Origin: Rhodospirillales bacterium
GTDB lineage: Bacteria > Pseudomonadota > Alphaproteobacteria > BOG-932 > Roseiterribacteraceae
Length of the DNA: 33,202 nucleotides
Direction of reading: 5' to 3'
Assembly: GCA_003165335.1 (NCBI GenBank)
Contig: PLTD01000057.1
Location: 2,046 to 35,247 of the forward strand
Positions 17,233 through 23,909 of the stretch are shown piece after piece (the stretch's first letter is position 1; each line of letters opens with the position of its first letter). Under the pieces are notes generated by a model, which worked only from the letters and a program-made list of their open reading frames with translations, ran no database searches and was not told the origin of the DNA. The position numbers and the translations under genes were made by a program.

Positions 17233-17277
17233 AGACTAGGACACCATCTTTTCCAGCTTAGCCAACCGTCCTAGTCT
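17233..17277. repeat. Perfect 10-base inverted repeat between convergent genes
   Basis: AGACTAGGAC (17233-17242) and GTCCTAGTCT (17268-17277) are exact reverse complements with a 25-base spacer. The right arm covers the stop codon of the lipoprotein gene. It may act as a two-way terminator stem; no long T run follows, so this is tentative. Confidence 0.55.
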
Positions 17278-17546
17278 GGACCCGTCGTTATAAACTGACT
17301 TATCCCTCTCGCTTCTTGAAGCGCAAACACGACCTGACCATCGTCCGCGCGGGCCACGAGATAGCCCGCCCTATGACCGAGTTCCACCATGCAGCGTAGG
17401 TAATTATCCGTGCCGAGCTGGTCGCCGCGAGCAATGCATGCGGCCCGGTCGTGAGCTAGGGCATCCTGAGTCAGTCGCGCATTTTCGCCCGGCGACGCAC
17501 AGGCCGGCAGGATTAAGAGTGGCAAAATAGCGAGCTTGCTCACCAT
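17271..17546 (-). CDS. Small lipoprotein, unrecognised
   Basis: A 91-residue protein with a short lipoprotein signal: hydrophobic LAILPLLILPAC with lipobox LPAC, so Cys16 should be lipidated and the protein membrane-anchored. The remainder has ARLTQDALAHDRAACIARGDQLGTDNY-type composition with two further Cys (in RAACIA and LRCMV), and an ordered carboxy-terminal part. GGGAGG sits very close to the ATG at 17546; the adjacent GTG at 17543 would have better spacing. A longer frame back to 17597 lacks support. The family is not known to me. Confidence 0.65.
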   Translation of the reverse strand: MVSKLAILPLLILPACASPGENARLTQDALAHDRAACIARGDQLGTDNYLRCMVELGHRAGYLVARADDGQVVFALQEARGISQFITTGPD

Positions 17547-17681
17547 GCGCCTCCCGTTAGTAGTGGTAGAAACTCGCTCCATGGCAGCCTCCACCATTCT
17601 TGGTTTCTATGATTACGCTCAGATATGGCGCTGCCTGCGTTGATCATCTGCCTCTGGGTGCGGGAGGTATAATATGCGGAA

Positions 17682-17942
17682 ATGAAACACCTGATGATCT
17701 ACGCGTTCAGTTCAGTGGTGCCTGTCATTGCGGCGTTCGTTCTAGTGCGCTTCGTGCGAGCATCAATAAAATCCGGGAAGATTGTCGGGCGAGGCGGCTT
17801 TATCGGGGTAAGGACCTATTATCGAGTGGAAACGCCCGCCGTTTATTGGTTCTTTCTCATATTTAACACCCTGGTCGGCTTGGCGATGTTAGGCATAGTT
17901 GTAGGGCTTATTGTTTCGCAGGCTCCTAAGCTGACCCATTAG
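17682..17942 (+). CDS. Small membrane protein with two helices, unrecognised
   Basis: An 86-residue protein with two hydrophobic segments, about residues 4-25 (MIYAFSSVVPVIAAFVLV) and 55-80 (WFFLIFNTLVGLAMLGIVVG), joined by a basic loop containing SGKIVGRGGFIGVRTYYRVE. It is probably an inner-membrane protein. Upstream there is a GGGAGG, then TATAAT, then a three-codon frame (ATG CGG AAA TGA) whose stop overlaps this ATG. A different-frame reading beginning near 17600 is less protein-like. No function can be assigned. Confidence 0.6.
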   Translation: MKHLMIYAFSSVVPVIAAFVLVRFVRASIKSGKIVGRGGFIGVRTYYRVETPAVYWFFLIFNTLVGLAMLGIVVGLIVSQAPKLTH

Positions 17943-18102
17943 GAGAAGTTTTTTTTCCAAAGCGCCATAGCTCGGCCCGCCGCTTGCAACAGCGCCGGAT
18001 TGCTACTTAAATGCCGGCCCGAATAAGGCCGTTCCTCCGCTCTATGGCCACCGGAACAGGCGTAACTGTTCCGACCTCGGGCAGTTCATAGTCCATAGTG
18101 CC

Positions 18103-18603
18103 ATGAAAATTTTTGAAACTTTTACAACCGGATACGACGAGGTCGAGGATCGGATTAGTCTGGTCGGGTCCTGCCTGAAGGGGGATGTCGTCCAACTCTG
18201 GCTGAACCTGCGCCTCATGCAGAAATTCCTGCCGCCCATGATGGATTGGCTGAAGAATACCGATCGCGCCGAACCCGCCAAAGCTGCTCAGGTCCAGGGA
18301 TTCATGCAGCAATCCGCCCGCGAGGCGATGGGGCAACAGCCGCCGGTCATGCCCACCGGGAATAGCGAAAAATGGCTTGTTCGCTCGCTCGATTTGAATT
18401 GGGGGCCCGGGCAGATCGTGCTCGTCCTTAAAGGGGAGGGCGATCAGGCGGCCACGATAGGCTTTCCGACTCTCATCGCACGGCAATGGCTGAATGTCGT
18501 TTACGACCTCTACAGGAAAGCAGACTGGCCTTTAACCATCTGGCCGGACTGGATGTCGGAAGGCGCAGCCGCGCCCGCTACCCCTCACATCGTAAAGCAC
18601 TGA
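18103..18603 (+). CDS. Unrecognised 166-residue protein
   Basis: A soluble protein with a helical first half (VVQLWLNLRLMQKFLPPMMD, about 29-48) and a second half of alternating strands (SLDLNWGPGQIVLVLKGE, about 94-111) followed by ARQWLNVVYDLYRKADWPL and WPDWM. No signal peptide or membrane segment is convincing. The ATG has no clear ribosome site; the frame is open further upstream but without a good start. The opposite strand has a 159-codon frame that is less protein-like (few conserved-looking elements, many Pro and Gly). I do not recognise the family. The tryptophan-rich end suggests a real domain. Confidence 0.6.
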   Translation: MKIFETFTTGYDEVEDRISLVGSCLKGDVVQLWLNLRLMQKFLPPMMDWLKNTDRAEPAKAAQVQGFMQQSAREAMGQQPPVMPTGNSEKWLVRSLDLNWGPGQIVLVLKGEGDQAATIGFPTLIARQWLNVVYDLYRKADWPLTIWPDWMSEGAAAPATPHIVKH

Positions 18604-18615
18604 TAAGCCGGCAGT

Positions 18616-18810
18616 TTAATGCTCGGTTCCTGAAAAACCATCGCCGGACGGCGAGAAGATCCTGGCATAGGCGTCTGCGCGCTCATCCCAAGTCTGCGCC
18701 ACCTGAAGCAGTTTGGTGCGCATCTCGGGATCTGTGATCTGGTTGGAAAACGCCCGCAAGGACGCTGCCTGGGCGCGGCAGGACGGTTCATTATCGAATA
18801 TTTCGGGCAT
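18616..18810 (-). CDS. Small helical protein of a common alphaproteobacterial type
   Basis: A protein of about 64 residues with the pattern CRAQAASLRAF...ITDPEMRTKLLQVAQTWDERADAYARIF, which resembles short helical proteins common in alphaproteobacteria (a first helix with Cys/Arg/Ala, a DPE turn, then a LLxxAxxW helix). Their function is unknown. The ATG at 18810 is preferred (purine-rich GCCGAAAA upstream); an in-frame ATG at 18825 would add five residues. It ends 12 bases from the end of the convergent unknown gene. The A+T-rich stretch upstream may hold its promoter. Confidence 0.6.
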   Translation of the reverse strand: MPEIFDNEPSCRAQAASLRAFSNQITDPEMRTKLLQVAQTWDERADAYARIFSPSGDGFSGTEH

Positions 18811-18883
18811 TTTTCGGCTTTGCATAATCCGATTACGCGCGAACAACCCGATTGGATCAAATATTTATAAAATTATTATGGAT

Positions 18884-18889
18884 ATTATA
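18884..18889 (-). promoter_or_regulatory. Candidate -10 element for the small helical protein
   Basis: On the minus strand this reads TATAAT within an A+T-rich stretch (about 18850-18915), roughly 60-75 bases upstream of the start of the small gene ending at 18616. No good -35 match is seen at 17 bases, so support is limited. Confidence 0.3.
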
Positions 18890-18942
18890 ACCTATTGATT
18901 AATATATATTTTTTAGTCTTGCCGTCAGTGGGCTAAGCCGGA

Positions 18943-19533
18943 TCAGCCCCAGCAGCGCACCGCGCCGGTGTCGACATGGACGAAATCGTCTTCGGGGTAA
19001 TAGCCCACGCCGCCCGATCTCATCGCCAGCGCCGCCTGATGCACAAGGGAAAGTCCGGTTCCCGGCAGGCGTATGTCGATGGCGCGGCCTTCCATGTGCA
19101 GGCTGTGCGCCGCCACCCCCGCCGATGCCTCATGCATCAATGCGTTGCTTTCCGGCGACCGGTATCCCGAAATCACATTGAAGGGCGCCGCGCTGCCCAC
19201 GGTTGCATGCAGCCGGTGAATCACATCCAGCAACTGCGGGTCGATCGGGTGAATCTTGTTGTTGCGATAATCGCGCAGCACGACCGCGACGGCGCGTAGC
19301 GCATCGGGAACATACCGGCCGTTGTGCCAATATTCGGCCTTCAGCCGTTCCCCGGTATGCAGGTTGAGAAATGACAGTTCCCGCCCCGCCGCCGGGGCCA
19401 TCAGCCCGCGCGCCAAGACCGGCAAAGGCAGCACCATCGCCGCCCCCATTCCCAATGCCGCCTTCAGCAAAAGACGGCGCGCCGGCATCTCGTTCGCCGG
19501 GCTCATCCCACCTATCGCACTGCGATTGTTCAT
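18943..19533 (-). CDS. MepK-like LD-endopeptidase (DUF882, peptidase M15 family)
   Basis: Exported zinc peptidase-like protein of 196 residues, of the DUF882/YcbK family. E. coli MepK (YcbK) cleaves mDAP-mDAP 3-3 crosslinks in peptidoglycan. The amino terminus carries a twin-arginine type signal (ARRLLLKAALGMGAAMVLPL, about 18-37). The core shows SGYRSPESN (122-130), the metal-binding HMEGRAID (146-153) with His146 and Asp153, and FVHVDTG (184-190) with His186. Start at 19533 with AGGAG about 7 bases upstream. The LD-transpeptidase that would make such crosslinks lies about 2 kb further along on the same strand, beyond the ligase gene. Fold and zinc site are clear; bond specificity is inferred. 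Confidence 0.88.
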   Translation of the reverse strand: MNNRSAIGGMSPANEMPARRLLLKAALGMGAAMVLPLPVLARGLMAPAAGRELSFLNLHTGERLKAEYWHNGRYVPDALRAVAVVLRDYRNNKIHPIDPQLLDVIHRLHATVGSAAPFNVISGYRSPESNALMHEASAGVAAHSLHMEGRAIDIRLPGTGLSLVHQAALAMRSGGVGYYPEDDFVHVDTGAVRCWG

Positions 19534-19948
19534 CCCGACTCCTAAGCGAAATTTATTTCGTCCAGAAGGGAACTAAACAGTAATTCTTGAATTATCAATA
19601 GCCGTACTGCTATATAAATCACTACAGATTATTGTGATACAGAATTATAAAATATTTTTTATGATCTATATCCGTTTTATGAACCTCACAAGAACAATAA
19701 CATAATTACTATTCAGGCCGTATTTGTTTTTACGTCAATGCAGCGGGAAAATAGACCGTGTATCGGATTTTTCCGGCACCTGAAACAGGATTTCCGCGAT
19801 TGGCGGGTAACGGCGCTTTCGCGACCACACCTCGTCTGGTATGCAGCTTCCTATGGCCTGGATGTACGGTCCATCCGGGAAATGTTGCCTAAACGGTTAA
19901 GCCCGTGCGCACGGGTAATCCCGACAACATCGGTTCGATACACCGATT
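19534..19948. other. A+T-rich region between the MepK-like and ligase genes
   Basis: About 415 bases, with 19560-19735 strikingly A+T-rich compared with the neighbouring coding DNA. It should contain the leftward promoter of the MepK-like gene and the rightward promoter of the ligase gene, though no convincing -35/-10 pair could be fixed. A short inverted repeat ATCAC-N11-GTGAT lies at 19618-19638. A doubtful open frame begins at 19738. Confidence 0.5.
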
Positions 19949-19980
19949 ATGGAGTACTCGGTGGAGCAGAGTTACGATAA
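19738..19980 (+). CDS. Doubtful 80-codon open frame before the ligase
   Basis: The frame overlaps the ligase start by 32 bases. The first 50 residues look protein-like (FFRHLKQDFRDW and HLVWYAASYGLDVRSIREML), but there is no ribosome site and third-position base use is not clearly coding. It could be a short upstream gene coupled to the ligase, a remnant, or chance. I do not recognise it. Confidence 0.25.
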   Translation: MQRENRPCIGFFRHLKQDFRDWRVTALSRPHLVWYAASYGLDVRSIREMLPKRLSPCARVIPTTSVRYTDYGVLGGAELR

Positions 19981-21487
19981 GGCTGCGGCCGAAAAGATCG
20001 CCATGCGCCCACTTCAACAGTGCCTGCGACACTGGGCGCTGACGAAACCGGTTGCCGTTGCCGTGGTCGACAACGGCACCGCATACAGCTATCGGCAAGT
20101 CGCAATCAATACCGTTCAATATATTAAAATGCTCGAAGCCGCCGGCCTGCGTAAGGGTATGCTTGTCGGTATCGTCTCCGACTACCGCTACCTGCATCTT
20201 TTGCTTCTTGTAGCCTGCTCGGCCATCGGCGCGACGACGATTTCCCTGACGGCGTTCGAACTGGATGCCGATCTGGAGCTTCAGCGCCGCTGCGAGCTGT
20301 TCCTGCTCGGGAGTGAAGTACCCGAAACCATCGCAGAAAACCTCAAAGGCGTTATCAGATTGAGCCAAGACTTGCTGGATCACGCACTGAATACGCCGGT
20401 AGATGATTTTTCCGCGCTGAATACCGTTCCTGGCGACAACGATATCGTCCAAATCGCCCGCAGCTCGGGAACGACGGGCACTTCAAAATTCATACCGCTC
20501 ACCGAACCGCGCCACAGAGCGCGATTCAGGTCATATGTCTGGAGTTTCACGGACTTTTCGCAGATTTCCGATCTGATCATCGTCTTCAACCTGACGATGG
20601 GCGCCGCGGCGGCGATGGCGTTCATCAGTCTGCACTACGGCAAGACAATGAGATTTTGCACAATTCAGGATTTGGAACAGAACGTCGCGGCTGCTGATCG
20701 GTCATTCGTTCAGTTGCTGCCCTTCTATATCGCCGAAACAGTGAAGTCGTGCGGCGGGCGACCCTGGAAGAAAAAAGCCTACGAAGTGCGCAGCATCGGC
20801 GGACCGGTTCCGGATCATCTCCGAAGTCAGATTTTAGACCTGTTCGCTTCGAACGTGATTTCGGACTACGGCTCGATGGAGACGTCTGCGATTTCGGTGA
20901 CCGGCGGCCCTGAAGCCGGAAAACTATATCCCGGCGTTTCGGTACGAATTTGCTCCGAAGCCGGCGACCTGCTTCCGCCGGGGAGAATCGGGGAAATTGA
21001 AGTCAAATCCGATCAGACGATCGGCGGATATCTCTGGGACCCGGAACTCAACCGAAAACATTTTAGAGACGGGTGGTTTCGTCTCTTCGATCTTGGCTAT
21101 GGTACCGAAGCCGGCGAGTTGATTATCGTGGGGCGCGGGGACGATGTTCTCAATATCGGCGGCTTCAAAGTCGCGCCAGCCCATACCGAAAATCAGATCA
21201 AGCTTCTGGATGGCGTGAACGACGCAGTTCTGCTCGGCCTTCCCGATGCGCAGGGGATAGAGGAACTCCACGCCTATATAGAAAGGAACAATCCGGCCGA
21301 CGATTCGGCTCTGCAGGAACGCATCCTGCGCACAATCTATTTCGGCGTCAGAGAGGTGACGCTGCACTTTGTCTCCAAACTGCCGCGAACCGAAAGCGGC
21401 AAGGTCCGAAGGGGCGAACTGCGCGACGGGCTTGCGGCGGCGAGAGCGAAACTCGCGATGACCGAGGCGAAGCTGGCTTCGAATTGA
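19949..21487 (+). CDS. Adenylate-forming acyl ligase (ANL superfamily)
   Basis: AMP-binding enzyme of 512 residues that should activate a carboxylic acid with ATP to an acyl-adenylate, then pass it to CoA or a carrier. Seen: the P-loop-like A3 motif SSGTTGTSK (172-180), the A5 motif SDYGSMET (305-312), the A7 position GWFRLFDLGYG (376-386) where TGD is usual but Asp381 is kept, the hinge GRGDDVLNIGGFKVAP (395-410), and the A10 Lys in ESGKVRR (Lys485). All catalytic elements are present. There is no carrier domain or partner gene nearby, so the acid and acceptor are unknown. The start lacks a ribosome site; a second ATG at 20006 is possible. It sits behind an A+T-rich leader and interrupts two cell-wall genes on the other strand. 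Confidence 0.85.
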   Translation: MEYSVEQSYDKAAAEKIAMRPLQQCLRHWALTKPVAVAVVDNGTAYSYRQVAINTVQYIKMLEAAGLRKGMLVGIVSDYRYLHLLLLVACSAIGATTISLTAFELDADLELQRRCELFLLGSEVPETIAENLKGVIRLSQDLLDHALNTPVDDFSALNTVPGDNDIVQIARSSGTTGTSKFIPLTEPRHRARFRSYVWSFTDFSQISDLIIVFNLTMGAAAAMAFISLHYGKTMRFCTIQDLEQNVAAADRSFVQLLPFYIAETVKSCGGRPWKKKAYEVRSIGGPVPDHLRSQILDLFASNVISDYGSMETSAISVTGGPEAGKLYPGVSVRICSEAGDLLPPGRIGEIEVKSDQTIGGYLWDPELNRKHFRDGWFRLFDLGYGTEAGELIIVGRGDDVLNIGGFKVAPAHTENQIKLLDGVNDAVLLGLPDAQGIEELHAYIERNNPADDSALQERILRTIYFGVREVTLHFVSKLPRTESGKVRRGELRDGLAAARAKLAMTEAKLASN

Positions 21488-21497
21488 CCAAAAGATA

Positions 21498-23141
21498 CTA
21501 AAGCGTGCGGGCCGCCGTGGCGTTACCCGGATCGGTCTTTGCGGTCGGCGCCGCAGCCGGATGCAAAGCGGTCCATAGCAGCGCGTCGCGGCCATAGGGG
21601 TCGAGACCCAGCACCAGTTTGCCGTTGGGGTCGAGCCAGGCCGTGCGATAGACCAGCGAAACGGGCACCGGCTGCGACAACGCGATTAAGCGCAACTTGC
21701 CGGTCTTCTGCATATCGTCCAGGCTTTCGGGCAGCGACGCCGCCTTGTCGTCCAACAGCAGTTCGGCCAACCCCTTGGCGTTATCCAGACGCACGCAGCC
21801 ATGGCTGTAATTACGCAGCTCGAACCGGAATTTGCCCTGATCCGGCGTGTCGTGCAGATAGATGTCCTGGGCATTCGGCATCACGAATTTATAAAGCCCC
21901 AGCGGGTTGTCCGGCCCGGCGGGCTGAACGTAACGCTCCCCGTCCTTATCGCTCACTCGCACAATTCCGTGCTTGGCGAAATAGGCGGCGCGATGGCCCC
22001 GAAGTTCTTTCAACACGACCGGCGGCAGTGTCCAAGTCGGGTTCAGCACCACCGTGGTGATCTCGGTTTCCAAAAGGGGCGTCTGGTTCTCCGCCGTGCC
22101 GTCGACCACAGACATCGCCAATATGACGTGATCGTCCTGAAAGACATTCAGCGAATAGGACGCGAGATTGACCACGACTCTGCGGCCCTGCGGGGGTGCT
22201 CCGGCCCAGCGGGCGCGCTCCAGATTGACGATCACCTGCCGCAGCCGATCCTCGGCCGGCATATTCAATGCCGCACGCGTATCCTTTCCGATCGTCCCGT
22301 CCGGCTTGATCCCGTGCGTGCCCTGGAAATCTTTGACGGCGGCGACAAGGTCCGGCGCATAGAGGGTCTGCGCGGCGCCGGTTGACGGTGTGGGGTCCGC
22401 CGCAATTCGCCCCTCCGCGATCAGCCGCAGCCGCAGCGCCGGTATCGCAGGATCGTGCCCGCCGGGGCGGATGGTCGCCCCATCGGGAAGCGCCTGCCAA
22501 CCACCCGCCGCGGCCAGGGGCCGAAGCACGGCGAGTGTCGCCTTCAGGGCGCGATATTCCGGGGTCGAGGGCGGCCAGGCGGCAAACACTGCCGGCAGGG
22601 ATGCCGGATCCAGCGTCGCCGCGCTCTCCAAAGCATTTTCCGTGTCGATGCCGCCTGACTTGAGCCCGCTTCGCTCGTCGGTTTGAAGCGGCGTCAATTT
22701 CCCGCCGCTGGCATCCTGAACGTAATGAAACAACCCGTCGCTGAGCAGCAGGTCCCGATCGACACGGTCCCCGTCCGCGGTCGCTCCGGCCAGGCTGGCG
22801 ATTTCGGCTGTATGATATTCGGCCGGGTCCAGACCCTCGGCATCGGCCGAAGATAATAGGGCGGCGACCGCCGCAGCACGCGGGCCCAAACCCGCGCCAT
22901 CGCTATCCCAGGCCGGCGCATAGTTGCGGCGGGAATAGAACGCCTGAAGCGCAACCTGGTTGAGGTTCACCCCGTGCGCGCTCAGCGGCTCGACCGCGGA
23001 TACACGGGCCATGATCAGGCCGGTGCGCGCATCGGCCTGGGCCTCGGCTCGAACCGCCGGAAACAGGACAAGGATGATGCCGAAAATCGACGACGCCGCG
23101 GCCAGTCTCAGCCCAAAGCGGTAAACACCATGCGACACCAT
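21498..23141 (-). CDS. LD-transpeptidase (YcbB/LdtD-like, YkuD domain)
   Basis: Periplasmic enzyme of about 547 residues that forms 3-3 crosslinks in peptidoglycan or attaches proteins to it. Order: signal peptide (MVSHGVYRFGLRLAAASS... to AEAQA, about 1-36), an amino-terminal scaffold domain with LNQVALQAFYSRRNYAPAW, a peptidoglycan-binding motif (YAPDLVAAVKDFQGTHGI, PDGTIGKDTRAALN, about 255-290), and the YkuD catalytic domain with IYLHDTPDQGKF and SHGCVRL, the nucleophile being Cys449. This layout is that of the YcbB type. The ATG at 23141 gives a proper signal peptide; a TTG at 23186 would add 15 residues. It is convergent with the ligase (10-base gap). Confidence 0.93.
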   Translation of the reverse strand: MVSHGVYRFGLRLAAASSIFGIILVLFPAVRAEAQADARTGLIMARVSAVEPLSAHGVNLNQVALQAFYSRRNYAPAWDSDGAGLGPRAAAVAALLSSADAEGLDPAEYHTAEIASLAGATADGDRVDRDLLLSDGLFHYVQDASGGKLTPLQTDERSGLKSGGIDTENALESAATLDPASLPAVFAAWPPSTPEYRALKATLAVLRPLAAAGGWQALPDGATIRPGGHDPAIPALRLRLIAEGRIAADPTPSTGAAQTLYAPDLVAAVKDFQGTHGIKPDGTIGKDTRAALNMPAEDRLRQVIVNLERARWAGAPPQGRRVVVNLASYSLNVFQDDHVILAMSVVDGTAENQTPLLETEITTVVLNPTWTLPPVVLKELRGHRAAYFAKHGIVRVSDKDGERYVQPAGPDNPLGLYKFVMPNAQDIYLHDTPDQGKFRFELRNYSHGCVRLDNAKGLAELLLDDKAASLPESLDDMQKTGKLRLIALSQPVPVSLVYRTAWLDPNGKLVLGLDPYGRDALLWTALHPAAAPTAKTDPGNATAARTL

Positions 23142-23294
23142 CGGGTCAGCCCATAAATTCGAGGAGATCACGTAACCCGGACCCAACCCCGCGATGGTCG
23201 TTTAGTTCAGAGTCGCGATTCCGACCGCAGTTTATCTCCGTCAGGGCCGGCCCGCTACTGCACCGAACGAACTACTTAGCCAACGATCCCGCGC

Positions 23295-23408
23295 TCACAG
23301 CGGCCGGTACAAAAACGCCAGCACCACCATCACCGCACCAACGCCGATCAGCCAAAGCAGCAGCCCCGGCGGGGGATTGTGATGCGGTTCCTGTGTGGGT
23401 CTTTTCAT
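23295..23408 (-). CDS. 37-residue single-helix membrane protein
   Basis: A short frame below usual gene-finder limits. It reads MKRPTQEPHHNPPPG, then a hydrophobic helix LLLWLIGVGAVMVVLAFLY (16-34), then RPL and TGA. The polar Pro/His-rich head and one helix fit a small inner-membrane protein. It starts 11 bases after the stop of the upstream lipoprotein gene on the same strand, so it may be cotranscribed. The ribosome site is weak. Function unknown. Confidence 0.55.
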   Translation of the reverse strand: MKRPTQEPHHNPPPGLLLWLIGVGAVMVVLAFLYRPL

Positions 23409-23419
23409 CGCCGTACCGT

Positions 23420-23833
23420 CTAATTCGCCTTGGGCGGTGTATAGGGCGTGAACTCGCCCAGCAGGCAGGTAGCCCCGAACAGCGGACCGCCGCCTTGTTC
23501 GATCACGCGGATCGTCTGCAGGTTCGAACAGATTCGGTCAATATCCGTCTCATATTTGAACCCGCCCGAGGCTTTCAGGCCAAAGCAGCGTTCGGTCAGC
23601 GTGTTCTTCCAAATCTTGCCGCCGATCATATGAAACAGGATCGTATTGTCGTCCGTCACCTCCGTATGGTCGATCCGATAGGTCTCGATGCATACGCCCT
23701 TCGACGCGACCTGCGCGGCATCGCCGCCCGCCGGCGCTGTACTCTTGGGCCCCATCGCACAGCCGGCAAGCCCGACCATCAAGGCGCAGCCGATGGCGGC
23801 GGCCTGTACCGCGGGTCTGTTTAACCGGATCAT
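23420..23833 (-). CDS. Lipoprotein, DUF6491-like
   Basis: A 137-residue protein with a lipoprotein signal ending LAGC (Cys25), anchored in a membrane facing the periplasm. The mature part contains CIETYRIDHTEVTDDNTILF (about 48-67), IGGKIWKNTLTERCFGL and CSNLQTIRVI, a pattern I associate with the DUF6491 family of small exported proteins with several Cys. The ATG at 23833 has GGAGGAAA about 7 bases upstream; a longer frame to 23857 adds eight residues without a signal feature. The 37-residue gene follows closely. The function is unknown and the family call is tentative. Confidence 0.72.
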   Translation of the reverse strand: MIRLNRPAVQAAAIGCALMVGLAGCAMGPKSTAPAGGDAAQVASKGVCIETYRIDHTEVTDDNTILFHMIGGKIWKNTLTERCFGLKASGGFKYETDIDRICSNLQTIRVIEQGGGPLFGATCLLGEFTPYTPPKAN

Positions 23834-23909
23834 CGTCGTTTCCTCCGCTGCGGGCATATGATCTTAAACGGTCGAATCGCTCCCAACCTACGTCGCCTTG
23901 CTGCTATCG

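Noticed and set aside
17600-17866. An 88-codon plus-strand frame overlapping the two-helix membrane protein gene.
   Set aside because: It has lower protein character than the overlapping frame at 17682, which has two clear membrane segments.
18007-18486. A 159-codon minus-strand frame opposite the unrecognised 166-residue gene.
   Set aside because: It has no ribosome site, odd composition and no recognisable motifs; the plus-strand frame has helices, strands and Trp motifs that look like a folded protein.
19618-19638. ATCAC-N11-GTGAT inverted repeat as a CRP-type site.
   Set aside because: A CRP/FNR site would read TGTGA-N6-TCACA; orientation and spacing are wrong, and 5-base arms in A+T-rich DNA are likely by chance.
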